Below are positions 46,678 through 55,702 of a DNA stretch of 64,000 bases, piece after piece. The stretch spans positions 1 through 64,000 of the forward strand of contig NZ_CP115844.1 of the NCBI RefSeq assembly GCF_013318015.2, in the 5' to 3' direction. The position numbers were made by a program, and so were the translations under genes. Within the stretch, counting starts at the first letter, position 1; each line of letters begins with the position of its first letter. The notes beneath the pieces are model-generated. The model was not told the DNA's origin and ran no database searches. It saw only the letters and a program-made list of their open reading frames with translations. The DNA is from Agrobacterium tumefaciens. GTDB taxonomy: Bacteria; Pseudomonadota; Alphaproteobacteria; Rhizobiales; Rhizobiaceae.

Positions 46678-47561
46678 AGGGTCCCACTCCTGAAACAGCC
46701 GGTCCATCCACCCCTGACACTTCAGGGGTGGAGTTTGGACAAAGTGCAGACGGCCTCGCAGTGGCTCGCATCGGAGACCTTGTCTTCGCCATGGTGCCAG
46801 GGCGCGACGGTCAGTATTTTCTGAGCTCCGCATGGCAGGTTCCACGGCCACTTGCCGATCTCACGCGGGGCGACTTCTATTCTCACCACGGCAGGATCGA
46901 GGATGAGCCGGCATTTCGAGCGCGGATGTTCGAACAGGCCGAGAATAGCCGCGAGCTGCTTCGCCTTGCACGCAGACCGGCGCGGATACACTGCAATACG
47001 CCCTGGGGTCCGTCGCAAGGCGCGACGATCTATGCCGAGGGCGTGGTTTCCCACACCACGGCGGGACATGGAGGCTTCAAGCTCTCCGGAAATCACAATG
47101 CGCAAGTCCATCCGATGTTGCGGTCGCAGGACGGTTGGTACGAGGAGGATTCCGCCTGGGCGGCTGTCGCGGTCGCCTTTCCCGACCTGTTCACTGGGTT
47201 CGAGCGGCGTTGCGCGGCACGGACACTCAAGGATTGGGAGCCCGACGCATGGGAGACAATTTCCGGGACGCGCCTCGCACCCGGTGAATCCCACACAAAG
47301 GATAGCCGCGCCTTCGAGCAGCAACATGCCAACGACTGGGTCGTGATCTCCGCGCTTCGCTCGGACCATCATCCCGGCATGACGGAGGTCATCGCCACGC
47401 GTGGTGGCAGGCGCGATCACGGCGTCGAGGAACGGCGCTTTCTGGTGCCGTCCGTAGACTATCAGGCCGGCGGTTTCGGCTTCGTCATAGACGAGACCCG
47501 GCATGCGGCATTTGACGGCCCATCGAGCTTCGCATCATGGAACGGGAGGGATGCGGCATGA
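46674..47561 (+). CDS. DUF7007-like protein
   Basis: A 295-aa protein with the segments HTTAGHGGFKLSGNHNAQVH and GWYEEDSAWAAVAVAFPDLF, seen in a group of rhizobial plasmid proteins annotated DUF7007. It is coupled by ATGA overlaps to both neighbours, so the three genes form one operon. Confidence 0.65.
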   Translation: MKGPTPETAGPSTPDTSGVEFGQSADGLAVARIGDLVFAMVPGRDGQYFLSSAWQVPRPLADLTRGDFYSHHGRIEDEPAFRARMFEQAENSRELLRLARRPARIHCNTPWGPSQGATIYAEGVVSHTTAGHGGFKLSGNHNAQVHPMLRSQDGWYEEDSAWAAVAVAFPDLFTGFERRCAARTLKDWEPDAWETISGTRLAPGESHTKDSRAFEQQHANDWVVISALRSDHHPGMTEVIATRGGRRDHGVEERRFLVPSVDYQAGGFGFVIDETRHAAFDGPSSFASWNGRDAA

Positions 47562-47923
47562 TCTCCTCCATCGACCACCACGTGGAATTGCGGCGCATGG
47601 AGGACGCCTGCCGGCAGACGCGGCACCAGATCGGCATGATCGAGCGTCAGATCATCCGCAAGATGACCGCCCTGATACCATCGCTTGGCGCGCGCAAACC
47701 CAGGTATCGACGTGGCAGACCGCATGAGCCGGACGCGTTCCTCAACCGCTATCGCACCAATCTCGCCGCCATCACCGCCGAGCGGCAGCCGGAAATCGAT
47801 GCGCTCTCGAGGAAGCTCGCGCGGCAGGAAGCGGCAATTGCATCATTGCGTGCCCGTGCAGCTCTCCCCGGCAACGCTGGTCAAACTGGGCCGCGAGCCA
47901 GCAGTGACATCCGGCGCCTGTGA
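47558..47923 (+). CDS. Small coiled-coil hypothetical protein
   Basis: A 121-aa protein starting MISSIDHHVELRRMEDACRQ, mostly charged helix. The ATG overlaps the preceding stop (ATGA). An in-frame ATG at 47537 is less likely. Function unknown. Confidence 0.6.
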   Translation: MISSIDHHVELRRMEDACRQTRHQIGMIERQIIRKMTALIPSLGARKPRYRRGRPHEPDAFLNRYRTNLAAITAERQPEIDALSRKLARQEAAIASLRARAALPGNAGQTGPRASSDIRRL

Positions 47924-48304
47924 TGGCTGGCAAGCAAGGCAGGGAGGGCGGAAGGGTGGATTGGCCTGGCCTGGCGCAGGTCTTGCATGGTTTCCTCTCC
48001 ACTTCGACATCCGAGGTTTGCCTCTGGCCGTTCCGTCCTTCGGTTTCGTGGCGGTCTGAACCGGCGCCCGTTCGGTTCAAGGCCGCTGACGCGCCGCGGG
48101 GCGGCCGGTCATGCCGCTCTCGACAAAGCAGGCACGCGGGCTTCGCAAGGGCTTGGCCAGCCCCGCTTGACCGCATGCCTTCTCCGCTCGATCTGGCCTG
48201 CCCGGACCCTGAACCGCCCGGCTTGCGCCGGTTTCTTGTCGCCGCACCGAAGGACGGAACGGCCAGGGGGCCGACGCTTCGGCGAAGCAAAAAGGAAACC
48301 AATC
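47924..48304. repeat. Leader with a 21-bp inverted repeat
   Basis: A 381-bp GC-rich leader. A 21-bp perfect inverted repeat has its arms at 48024-48044 (CTGGCCGTTCCGTCC...) and 48246-48266 (...GGACGGAACGGCCAG), 201 bp apart. The right arm ends 38 bp before the next start, so the leader RNA could fold into one large structure. No gene lies inside. Confidence 0.6.
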
Positions 48305-48904
48305 ATGGCAAAGTCCACCACCCAGTCCCGCCAATCAACCCGCCCCTCCGCCCGCGTCGTGCCGCTGCGAAAAGGCGCCACCCTCGAAATGGTCCGCCTT
48401 ACATGCCCCGACGAAACCCAGGCGCTCCGGATCGCCGAAAGTTTTGGCACCGCCATTCTCGATAGCGACGGCATCCGCGACATGCACGAGCGCCTGATCG
48501 TCGAGACCGCCACCGCCCTTTCCGATGGCCTTGGCGAACGGGCGATGCAGATCCATCTGCAGCGCATCGTCGGGGCCTATGTCGGATCGGCCCATGGCGC
48601 CGGCCAGTTCTACTCCCGCGCCGTCACCGAGGCGCGTGACGCCACCGCCAAGAGTGCTGCGGATGCCCGCGACGAGGATCTCGACGGTCCGGTCGGCTAC
48701 GACAGTGCCGCCCAGCGCAAGCGCGAATTCGCAGCTGACATGGGTATCCAGGCGCACGCGCTCAGAATGGCGGCAGTCGGCGCTGTTGCTGCCTATGAGC
48801 AAGTGGTCGGCGAAACCTGGAAGCCCTTCGACCGGCCGGTCGAGAATCCCGGCCAGACACTCGACCGCAAGGCGGCCGCAGCGCAGATGTCGGCCCTCGA
48901 GTAA
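48305..48904 (+). CDS. Plasmid-backbone hypothetical protein, 199 aa
   Basis: The product starts MAKSTTQSRQSTRPSARVVP. It is helical with Ala-rich segments (AHGAGQFYSRAVTEARDATA). AAAAAGGAAACC precedes the ATG. No family was recognised. Confidence 0.6.
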   Translation: MAKSTTQSRQSTRPSARVVPLRKGATLEMVRLTCPDETQALRIAESFGTAILDSDGIRDMHERLIVETATALSDGLGERAMQIHLQRIVGAYVGSAHGAGQFYSRAVTEARDATAKSAADARDEDLDGPVGYDSAAQRKREFAADMGIQAHALRMAAVGAVAAYEQVVGETWKPFDRPVENPGQTLDRKAAAAQMSALE

Positions 48905-48911
48905 AGCTATC

Positions 48912-48980
48912 TGGCGGAGCTTCGGCTCCGCCAACTTACTGTCGGACGTGGTAGTCGGCCGGGTTGCATCCCGGCCGACT
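48912..48980. terminator. Two stacked GC hairpins
   Basis: TGGCGGAGC-TTCG-GCTCCGCCA (48912-48933) and AGTCGGCCGGG-TTGCAT-CCCGGCCGACT (48953-48980) are two strong stems just after the stop at 48904. Neither has a T-run, so they may stabilise the RNA or pause transcription rather than end it. Confidence 0.55.
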
Positions 48981-49054
48981 TGCGTGCTTGTCCTGTTATG
49001 CTTAGTTCTCCAAGCCTATATGTTGCTGCGGAGAACGCTTTAAAGGGATCAGCG

Positions 49055-49498
49055 GTGAACGAAACGATAGATGCCAATAGCAAACCGGCGCCCTGGACCC
49101 GGTCCCAGGGACCAGTCCTTGCGACCGCTTCGGATTTGCGCAAGGCGGCGGCCATAAATGCCTTGCTGGCCGCGCCCGCGCCTGTTCTTCCCGTCAACGA
49201 CAGCGATCAGCTTCGTCCTTTCGTGATCGGCATATTTGACGCATTTCGGGCTCGTCTGCTGCCGGATGTTCCGGCAGTCCATCTGCGCCGTGCAATCTCT
49301 GCCTACGCCCGCTCCAAGAACTATCTTCTCGCCAGCGCCCAGCCGGATGCTATGCGGCATGACATCGAGGCTCGTCCTCTGGTGACCGTCAGTGAGGACG
49401 ATCGTCTGGCAGCCCAGGTGCGTGTCGAGGAAATCCGGCGGGAGCGACAATCGCAGGCGCAGGTCAGGGGTGATACGCCCTCACCCGACAGCGCTTGA
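49055..49498 (+). CDS. ProQ/FinO-family RNA chaperone
   Basis: A 147-aa protein with a FinO/ProQ core (LRPFVIGIFDAFRARLLPDV, HLRRAISAYARSKNYLLASA, then ALRHD-like AMRHDIEARPLV). FinO proteins stabilise antisense RNAs that control conjugation or replication. The GTG at 49055 follows AAGGGATCAGC; two upstream ATGs (48980, 48998) lie in hairpin sequence without a ribosome site. It could act on the repABC ctRNA or a transfer RNA regulator, which is inference. Confidence 0.72.
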   Translation: MNETIDANSKPAPWTRSQGPVLATASDLRKAAAINALLAAPAPVLPVNDSDQLRPFVIGIFDAFRARLLPDVPAVHLRRAISAYARSKNYLLASAQPDAMRHDIEARPLVTVSEDDRLAAQVRVEEIRRERQSQAQVRGDTPSPDSA

Positions 49499-49531
49499 CG
49501 TTAAGTTCATGACGCGAGAAGGAGACACGAT

Positions 49532-49951
49532 TTGAGAAACGGGGAAAAGATACCCGATGCCATCGATGTCGAAGTTGGTAGCCGCATCCGCCTGCAGCGG
49601 AAAGTGAAGGGGATGACCCAGCAGGCTTTGGCGGCGGCTCTTGGGATCACGTTTCAGCAGGTCCAGAAATACGAGAAGGGTTCAAACCGCGTCGGCGCCA
49701 GCCGGCTTAGCGATATCGCGCAGGCACTTGAGGTCCCGGTCTCCTATTTCTTCGCCGGAAGTCAGGCAGCGTCAGAAGATGGCACGGACCCCCAATCAAG
49801 ACGCGAGATCGACGAGGTCGCGCTGTTTCTGACGTCGAATGAAGGTGTCAATCTCAACCGCGCCTTCATGCAGATCCCTTCGGCTGCCGTGCGGCAGAAA
49901 GTTGTCCTGCTGGTGAAGTCGCTCGCTCGCGCCGAGGAAGAGGCACAATAA
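49532..49951 (+). CDS. XRE-family regulator
   Basis: A 139-aa protein with a Cro/C1 HTH (QQALAAALGITFQQVQKYEK). The start is TTG 49532 with GAAGGAGACACGA just upstream. It closely parallels the regulator at 34305-34736 in sequence and length. It lies 33 bp after the ProQ/FinO gene. Confidence 0.83.
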   Translation: MRNGEKIPDAIDVEVGSRIRLQRKVKGMTQQALAAALGITFQQVQKYEKGSNRVGASRLSDIAQALEVPVSYFFAGSQAASEDGTDPQSRREIDEVALFLTSNEGVNLNRAFMQIPSAAVRQKVVLLVKSLARAEEEAQ

Positions 49952-50110
49952 TCGATCTCATCGCGACCCGTCCCGCCTCCGGTCCTGCCGGGGCGAGGGT
50001 TTCGCGCAAGGGCTTGCGCCCTCCTTCACGCCGTTGCGGCGCGTTCCGCGTGCGCTCATCCCTGATCTCCCCGGCCTTCGGACCGCCGTGACGGGGTCGC
50101 GATTGGCGCG

Positions 50111-50128
50111 ACCTCCGAAAACGGAGGT
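50111..50128 (+). promoter_or_regulatory. Hairpin hiding the ardC ribosome site
   Basis: ACCTCCG-AAAA-CGGAGGT is a perfect 7-bp stem with a 4-nt loop. The right arm is the ardC Shine-Dalgarno sequence (CGGAGG, nine bases before ATG 50137). Translation would therefore need the hairpin to open. Confidence 0.65.
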
Positions 50129-50136
50129 TCAACGAA

Positions 50137-51063
50137 ATGAAGAGAAAAGAGCAGGGCGAACGCGCCGATCTCTATGCGCGGATCACGGACAAGATCGTCG
50201 CTGACCTGGAAAAAGGCGTGCGCCCATGGATGAAGCCGTGGTCGGCCGCAAACACGACCGGGCGGATCACCCGGCCGCTGCGCCACAATGGCGAACCCTA
50301 TAGCGGACTAAACGTATTGCTGTTGTGGTCGGAGAGCGTGACGCACGGTTATGTCTCGCCGACATGGATGACGTTCAAGCAAGCCTTGCAGCTGAATGGC
50401 GCTGTACGCAAGGGCGAGACCGGAGCGACGGTTATCTATGCAAGCCGCTTCACCAAGTCGGAGACCGACAGCAAGGGCGGCGAGGTGGAGCGGGATATTC
50501 CGTTTCTCAAGGCATACACGGTCTTTAACATCGCTCAGATCGACGGTTTGCCAGATGAGTATTACGGCGCCACAACGCCTGTGTTTGATCCGGTGGAACG
50601 CATCGAACATGCCGATGCGTTCTTTCGCAACACTGGCTCGCATGTTCGCCGCGGTGGCAACCAGGCCTATTATTCTCCCGCCACCGATCATATCCAGATG
50701 CCGCCGTCAGAGGCATTCCGAGATGCGGGAGCCGAGGTGGCTGTACAGGGGCATGAGCATGTTCATTGGACGGCTACGAAAGGCCGCGTCGGGCGCGACC
50801 TCAGCCGATATGCGAAGGACAAAACGGAAAGGGCCCGGGAAGAACTGGTCGCGGAGCTTGGTAGTTGCTTCTTGTGCGCCGATCTCGGGATCGCGCCAGA
50901 ACTTGAGCCACGACCTGATCATGCAAGCTACCTTGCGTCTTGGTTAGCCCTGCTTGCCAATGATAAGCGGGCGATCTTCCAGGCAGCCGCCCATGCCCAA
51001 CGTGCTGTAAATTATCTGCACAGCTTGCAGCCGGTGGCAGCTGAACACAGGGAGGCTGCGTGA
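50137..51063 (+). CDS. ardC: ArdC-type antirestriction protein
   Basis: A 308-aa protein. The N-terminal ssDNA-binding domain (RPWMKPWSAANTTGRITRPL, YSGLNVLLLW) is followed by a zincin-like metalloprotease domain with VQGHEHVHWT (HExxH) and a downstream ELVAELGSCFLCADLG. ArdC proteins protect incoming plasmid DNA from host restriction. It overlaps the next gene by one base (TGATG). Confidence 0.92.
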   Translation: MKRKEQGERADLYARITDKIVADLEKGVRPWMKPWSAANTTGRITRPLRHNGEPYSGLNVLLLWSESVTHGYVSPTWMTFKQALQLNGAVRKGETGATVIYASRFTKSETDSKGGEVERDIPFLKAYTVFNIAQIDGLPDEYYGATTPVFDPVERIEHADAFFRNTGSHVRRGGNQAYYSPATDHIQMPPSEAFRDAGAEVAVQGHEHVHWTATKGRVGRDLSRYAKDKTERAREELVAELGSCFLCADLGIAPELEPRPDHASYLASWLALLANDKRAIFQAAAHAQRAVNYLHSLQPVAAEHREAA

Positions 51064-51611
51064 TGACCGCGAATTCTCCCTGCCGGTTGCTGATCCTCGC
51101 CTGCTCGGCCACGAAACGCGATGGTCCGAAATATATGCCAGCGATCGAGCGATATGACGGGCCGCTATGGCGCACACTGCGCACGGTCGACCCCGACGGC
51201 AGGTTGGCGAAGATCGCCTTCCTGTCGGCACATTTCGGGTTTCGATCGGCGGATACACCAATCGAGATCTACGATACGCGTATGACCAGGGAGATCGCCG
51301 CCGCCATCAAGGCTGGCGGTCTCGGAACACGGTGGCCGCGCCCGAAAACGCAGCGGCGGGTCCTGCCCTCAGGCGAACATGCCGGCATGCATATTGCGGC
51401 CATAACGCAGTTTGGTCGTGCACCATTCATGGAGGTCGCACTTGTTGGCGGCCAACTCTACCTCGATGTCATGCGTGAGTTCGTGACGCTCTTCCGTGAC
51501 GGCGGCTATCTGAAAGCCGATGCTGCGATCACGGAGATCAACGGGCCGATCGGCAGGATGCGGCAGGACCTTCGGCTTTGGCTGCTTGCTGCAAACGGGG
51601 AGGGACGCTGA
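51063..51611 (+). CDS. Hypothetical protein in ardC operon
   Basis: A 182-aa protein beginning MTANSPCRLLILACSATKRD. The CSATKR segment recalls DUF6884/YaaA-like proteins, a weak resemblance. It overlaps ardC and the next gene by TGATG junctions, so the three are translationally coupled. Confidence 0.55.
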   Translation: MTANSPCRLLILACSATKRDGPKYMPAIERYDGPLWRTLRTVDPDGRLAKIAFLSAHFGFRSADTPIEIYDTRMTREIAAAIKAGGLGTRWPRPKTQRRVLPSGEHAGMHIAAITQFGRAPFMEVALVGGQLYLDVMREFVTLFRDGGYLKADAAITEINGPIGRMRQDLRLWLLAANGEGR

Positions 51612-52552
51612 TGCTCCACGCTCCGATACATGACGGGGAGGGCGCGGCGCGCTCGCCCATCCGCCTGCGCGCATTGTCGCTTGGCGCCGGCGTCCAGTCC
51701 ACGACACTGGCACTGATGGCGGCCCATGGCGAGATCGGACCCATGCCGGATTGCGCGATCTTCGCCGATACCGGCTGGGAGCCGAAAGCAGTCTATGAGC
51801 ACCTCGAGTGGCTGATGTCGCCGAACGTTTTGCCGTTCCCGGTTCACGTCGTCTCGGCAGGCAACATCCGCGACGGCCTGATGGAGGCGGCGGACGGGCG
51901 ACGCTGGGCGTCGATCCCGGCCTTTACGAAGATGGTGACGCCAGCGGGGACAGAGATCCCGATCCTTGACGAGGACGACGAGGGCACGGTGATCGAAATC
52001 GGACGGCGGCAGACGACGACCGAGACGGTATCGATCGGTATGATCCGGCGTCAGTGCACAGGCGATTTCAAGATCGTGCCGATCCGCCGCAAGGTGAGAG
52101 AGCTTGTCGGACTGACCCGGAAACGCTCCCCGAATTTCGCAGTGGTCGAATCCTGGATCGGCATAAGCCTCGACGAGGTCGTGCGCGCGAAGCCGAGCTT
52201 CGAGGCATGGCAGATCAAGCGTTACCCGTTGATAGAACAGCGGCTGAAGCGTTGTGACTGCCTGGCCTGGCTGCGCCGGCATGGCTATCCCGAGCCCCCG
52301 AAATCCGCCTGCATCGGTTGCCCTTTCCATGACAATGGCCGCTGGCGCGCGATACGGGATCATGATCCCGAAGCATGGGCTGATGCTATAGAGGTCGATA
52401 GGGCGATCCGGTCGGGGCTGCGTGGGATCCGCGGCGAGGTCTACCTGCATCGATCCTGTGTGCCGCTCGAGAATGTCGACCTTTCGACGGCGGCCGATCA
52501 TGGCCAACTCGATCTGTGGCCCAACGAGTGTGAAGGCATGTGCGGCCTCTAA
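51611..52552 (+). CDS. PAPS-reductase-like PP-loop ATPase
   Basis: A 313-aa protein with a PP-loop pyrophosphatase motif variant LGAGVQSTTLALMA near residue 20, IFADTGWEPKAVYEHL, and Cys pairs in RRQCTGDFKI and CIGCPFHDNGRW. Members of this group on phages and plasmids may modify nucleic acid or thiols. DndC belongs to the same fold, but dnd partners are missing. Confidence 0.7.
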   Translation: MLHAPIHDGEGAARSPIRLRALSLGAGVQSTTLALMAAHGEIGPMPDCAIFADTGWEPKAVYEHLEWLMSPNVLPFPVHVVSAGNIRDGLMEAADGRRWASIPAFTKMVTPAGTEIPILDEDDEGTVIEIGRRQTTTETVSIGMIRRQCTGDFKIVPIRRKVRELVGLTRKRSPNFAVVESWIGISLDEVVRAKPSFEAWQIKRYPLIEQRLKRCDCLAWLRRHGYPEPPKSACIGCPFHDNGRWRAIRDHDPEAWADAIEVDRAIRSGLRGIRGEVYLHRSCVPLENVDLSTAADHGQLDLWPNECEGMCGL

Positions 52553-52842
52553 CCCGAGCGGATGATGAACGGCGGCGATGATGCCTGGTAATTGGCGGGA
52601 CAGCGGCGGCGAGACTGAAATAGCGCGCCATATCTGTCAGTGCCACCCCGGAGCAGAACCAGGCCCGCTCTTTGTCGATGGGCTCCGTCGATCCCCGGCC
52701 TTGTACGATCAACCCCTAAAGGGTCGGACTACGCAAGCGTGCCGCCGCAGGCTTCGCCTTGCGGTGATCGCGGCCGGATGCTCGACTTCTGGAGGAGCCA
52801 TCGAGCGGGAATGGTCCCGCTCCAGGATGGAGCCTCTTCGCC
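52553..52842. other. 290-bp GC-rich leader
   Basis: No gene is supported. It resembles the other long leaders of the backbone block and precedes a 60-aa gene. Confidence 0.4.
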
Positions 52843-53025
52843 ATGTCGCACAATCTCAGCCTCGCACAATCTCACGCCTTTGATCTCGCACGCACACTCA
52901 TGGTCCCCGTCGTTCTCTTCAGATCGGGCGACGAGTTCGGCGTCCTTCCCGCAGACGAAATCGATGGCGATGAGGTCGAGATCATGTACGAGTACGACCC
53001 CTACGATGGTCGCCCGGCTCATTGA
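52843..53025 (+). CDS. Small hypothetical protein, 60 aa
   Basis: The product starts MSHNLSLAQSHAFDLARTLM and is acidic at the C-terminus (DGDEVEIMYEYDPYDG). GGAG precedes the start at moderate spacing. The length and acidity would suit a small regulatory or anti-restriction protein, but no family was recognised. Confidence 0.55.
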   Translation: MSHNLSLAQSHAFDLARTLMVPVVLFRSGDEFGVLPADEIDGDEVEIMYEYDPYDGRPAH

Positions 53026-53062
53026 GCCGGCACGGCGGGCAGAAGACCCGCCGAGGCCGATA

Positions 53063-53107
53063 TAAATCCAGCATATACAGAAAGAAATGCGATATATGCT
53101 GGATTTA
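53063..53107. repeat. 15-bp perfect inverted repeat
   Basis: TAAATCCAGCATATA (53063-53077) and TATATGCTGGATTTA (53093-53107) are separated by 15 nt. The AT-rich arms contrast with the GC-rich surroundings. It lies at the boundary of the priA relic and may mark a recombination site or operator. Confidence 0.6.
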
Positions 53108-53114
53108 GGATCCG

Positions 53115-53632
53115 GCGTGGCGGCTTCCTGTCGATCAGGTGCAGGTCCGGCATTGCCGCATCGCCGAAACGGGTCGGCAGGTGCACGGTGTTGTAGCGCC
53201 GGCCAGACCATTGACCTGGCTTTCCGCCGAAGCGTCGCCGAAACCAGTACGATCGGAAAATCGCCGATCCGGCCCGCACCACCGCCATATCGCGCGCGTT
53301 GTAGAACACCGCGTCCTCCTGCTTGTAAGCGGGGTCGCGCTCTTCATCGACGATGATCAGGCCGAGATCCTCGAAGGGCAGGAACAGTACTGACCGCCCG
53401 CCTGCCACCACCTTCACTTCCCCGGTCACCACTCCGCGCGAGACCTTTTCGCGTATGAGGGGAGATTCGAATGCCATTCAGTCGACGAAATCGCGCACTC
53501 CGTGGAAAGCGTTGGGTAATCGAAAACCAGCGTGATCGGCCTCAGCTTCTTGAGATCGAGCTTGTCGTCGATGTCGCCGTCCCACATGACGCCGATCGGT
53601 TGCCGTGGGCCCGACCGGCACCTGAACCACCG
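53115..53632 (-). pseudogene. priA: PriA (primosomal helicase) remnant
   Basis: The minus strand reads VVQVPVGP, PIGVMWDGDIDDKLDLKKLR and PITLVFDYPTLST. It then jumps to EWHSNLPS, REKVSRGVVTGEVKVVAGGR, FLPFEDLGLIIVDEERDPAY and ARDMAVVRAG. The order is that of PriA, but most of the region between the N-terminal domain and the helicase core is deleted. At least three frame changes are seen (RIGDFPIVLVSAT, ASAESQVNGLAG and RYNTVHLPTRFGDA lie in different frames). It is clearly non-functional. Confidence 0.85.
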
Positions 53633-53651
53633 AACCGGGCCCTAAACAGGA

Positions 53652-54794
53652 CTAGTCTTCCTCATCTTCGCAGTCGATGAGGCCGGTCAGCCGCATGCCG
53701 TCGATCCAGGTGGCGCCCTCCTTTCGGATCACCCGCCGCGGCCGCGTGCCGCAACGCTCCTGAACGGCGGCGGCGAGCAGTTCGGAATGGGTAACGATCC
53801 AGATCTGGCTGTGGCGTGCCGTCTGGGCGATCATGTCGGCCAGCGGCGGAAGCATGTCCGGATGCAGGCTCGCCTCCGGCTCGTTGAGCGCGATCAGCGG
53901 CGGCTGGCGATAGGACATCAGCGCCGCAGCGAGCCCAAGGAAGCGAATCTGCCCGTCGGAAAGCTCCCGCGGCTGAAACACCCGTTTGGGGAAATCGGGA
54001 AAAACCAGGCCGAATTCCGCATATTCACCCGGCTCAGGCACATGCAGTTTCGCCCCGCCAAGGGCTGCAGCAACCGCGCTGTCGAGCTCCACCGTGTCCC
54101 CGCGGGTATGAACAAGCGTCGCGAAAACCGCCGCCATGTTGCCGCCGTCCTGATCCAGCAGCGGCGAGGTCACGGCAAGGCAGGGCTGCCGCAGGGCGGA
54201 ATCCCTATCCGTTCGAAAACCATGAAAGAACCGCCAGCCGTCGATTAATCGCCGAAAAGCGCCGACTTCCGGATAGTTGCCGGCATCGCCGAGCAGCGCG
54301 ATTGCCGTCTCGGAGGTCATGGCCTTTTCAGGATACTCCTCCATCGGACCGCTTGTCCCGCGCACCATAATCCCCGGCCCGGCGCGTTTCATCATCGTCA
54401 CGGGCCGCGAACCGGCTTCTACTGAAAGCTCCTCCTCCTTCACCTGCGGCTCGAAGGCAAAGCCCGCCGCGTCGATAGGCGGACGAAGCCCCGCCTCGAC
54501 CCGGTAGCGGAACGTCACCGCCCGCTCTTCATCAAGAACCTCCACTTCGAGCTTGATGCGGAAATTCTTCTCCTGCCGGCGCTGGCCGGACCAGAGTGCG
54601 GAGGCCATCCCGCCTTCGGCCGCGATCTCATAGGCCAGATTGCCGCGCACCGCCGCCTGGACGAGCTGCAGGGCGCGATAGAGATTGGATTTTCCGACGC
54701 CATTCTCGCCGATGAACAGATTGACGCCGGCGAGATCCATGCGGATCGAGCGCAGCGAACGGTAATTTGCGGCGAACATCGAGCGAAGCAGCAT
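53652..54794 (-). CDS. AAA/SMC-like ATPase (COG4637 type)
   Basis: A 380-aa ABC-type ATPase. Walker A is FIGENGVGKSNL (about 27-38), the signature-like ELSDGQIRFLGLAAAL is near residue 280, Walker B is LIALNEPEASLHPD and the H-loop is IVTHSELL. These proteins resemble RecF/OLD ATPases without the TOPRIM domain. There is no partner gene beside it, so a defence or DNA-repair role is open. Confidence 0.83.
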   Translation of the reverse strand: MLLRSMFAANYRSLRSIRMDLAGVNLFIGENGVGKSNLYRALQLVQAAVRGNLAYEIAAEGGMASALWSGQRRQEKNFRIKLEVEVLDEERAVTFRYRVEAGLRPPIDAAGFAFEPQVKEEELSVEAGSRPVTMMKRAGPGIMVRGTSGPMEEYPEKAMTSETAIALLGDAGNYPEVGAFRRLIDGWRFFHGFRTDRDSALRQPCLAVTSPLLDQDGGNMAAVFATLVHTRGDTVELDSAVAAALGGAKLHVPEPGEYAEFGLVFPDFPKRVFQPRELSDGQIRFLGLAAALMSYRQPPLIALNEPEASLHPDMLPPLADMIAQTARHSQIWIVTHSELLAAAVQERCGTRPRRVIRKEGATWIDGMRLTGLIDCEDEED

Positions 54795-54857
54795 GCCCTA
54801 TTCCTAGCCGAAGATCAGGATGAAAAGAAAGCCACTCATGCGAGGCGCAGGGTATGC

Positions 54858-55019
54858 CTATATGTGCCCGGTCAGTGCGCGGAACCCCATGGCCTGCCAG
54901 AGACGACAGGCATCATCGCTGCCCGCATGGACAGTCACGACGGAACGGGCATGGTCGATCAGGCGCTCGGCCAGATGTCTGCCGACCCCATAACAGAAAT
55001 CAGCCGCTTCCGCTAAAAC
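54858..55019 (-). pseudogene. GNAT acetyltransferase C-terminal remnant
   Basis: The minus strand encodes FCYGVGRHLAERLIDHARSV, VTVHAGSDDACRLWQAMGFR and then a stop. This is the C-terminal half of a GNAT fold. A stop codon and then the left end of the 689-bp repeat (55053) cut it off upstream, so the repeat copy probably arrived by an event that truncated it. Confidence 0.65.
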
Positions 55020-55380
55020 CGATTACTCCTGTCACTTTGTGTTCATTCGATAGATTGCCATTGCCATTTTCTTTCCCGCTCATGCGTCCGGCTCTTCTGC
55101 GGGCTCGATGAGGCATGTCTGACCGGAGAGCGGCTTCGCCTCGATCGTTTTCCCGCAACGGCCGTCCGCGACTTTCTTCCCCTGTCGGAACCCACCCCAC
55201 TCGACCAGTCGAGCGGGGACCCCGGGTCGCCGCCATTCCTCGCGGTGCCAAGAAAGTCTCTCCCGGCCGCCTTTCACTTCGTTTCAGCCCCTTTGGGGTG
55301 CGGTCCGATCGTCCCCGGTCTTTGCGACTGCCATCGAGGCCGCGAAGAGCGCGGCCCGGAACCAGCGAAAGGACATGACA

Positions 55381-55692
55381 ATGGCAACCATCGGCACCTT
55401 CACCTCCACCGAGAATGGCTTCACCGGCTCGATCCGCACCCTCGCTCTCAACGTCAAGGCCCGCATCGCCCGCGTCGAGACCCCCTCCGACAAGGGCCCG
55501 CACTTCCGCATCTATGCCGGCAATGTTGAGCTGGGCGCCGCCTGGCAGAAGCGCTCTGAGCAAACTGACCGTGACTACCTCTCGGTGAAGCTCGACGATC
55601 CGAGCTTCCCGGCTCCGATCTACGCGACGCTCTCCGAGGTCGAAGGCGAGGACGGCTACCAGCTGATCTGGTCCCGCCCCAACCGCGACTGA
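55381..55692 (+). CDS. DUF736 protein, copy A
   Basis: A 103-aa protein ([20 protein letters not shown]) of the DUF736 family, very common on alphaproteobacterial plasmids and of unknown function. It differs from copy B around [12 protein letters not shown] ([12 protein letters not shown] in B). AGCGAAAGGACATGACA precedes the ATG. Confidence 0.88.
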   Translation: MATIGTFTSTENGFTGSIRTLALNVKARIARVETPSDKGPHFRIYAGNVELGAAWQKRSEQTDRDYLSVKLDDPSFPAPIYATLSEVEGEDGYQLIWSRPNRD

Positions 55693-55702
55693 CGGTCCCG
55701 AC

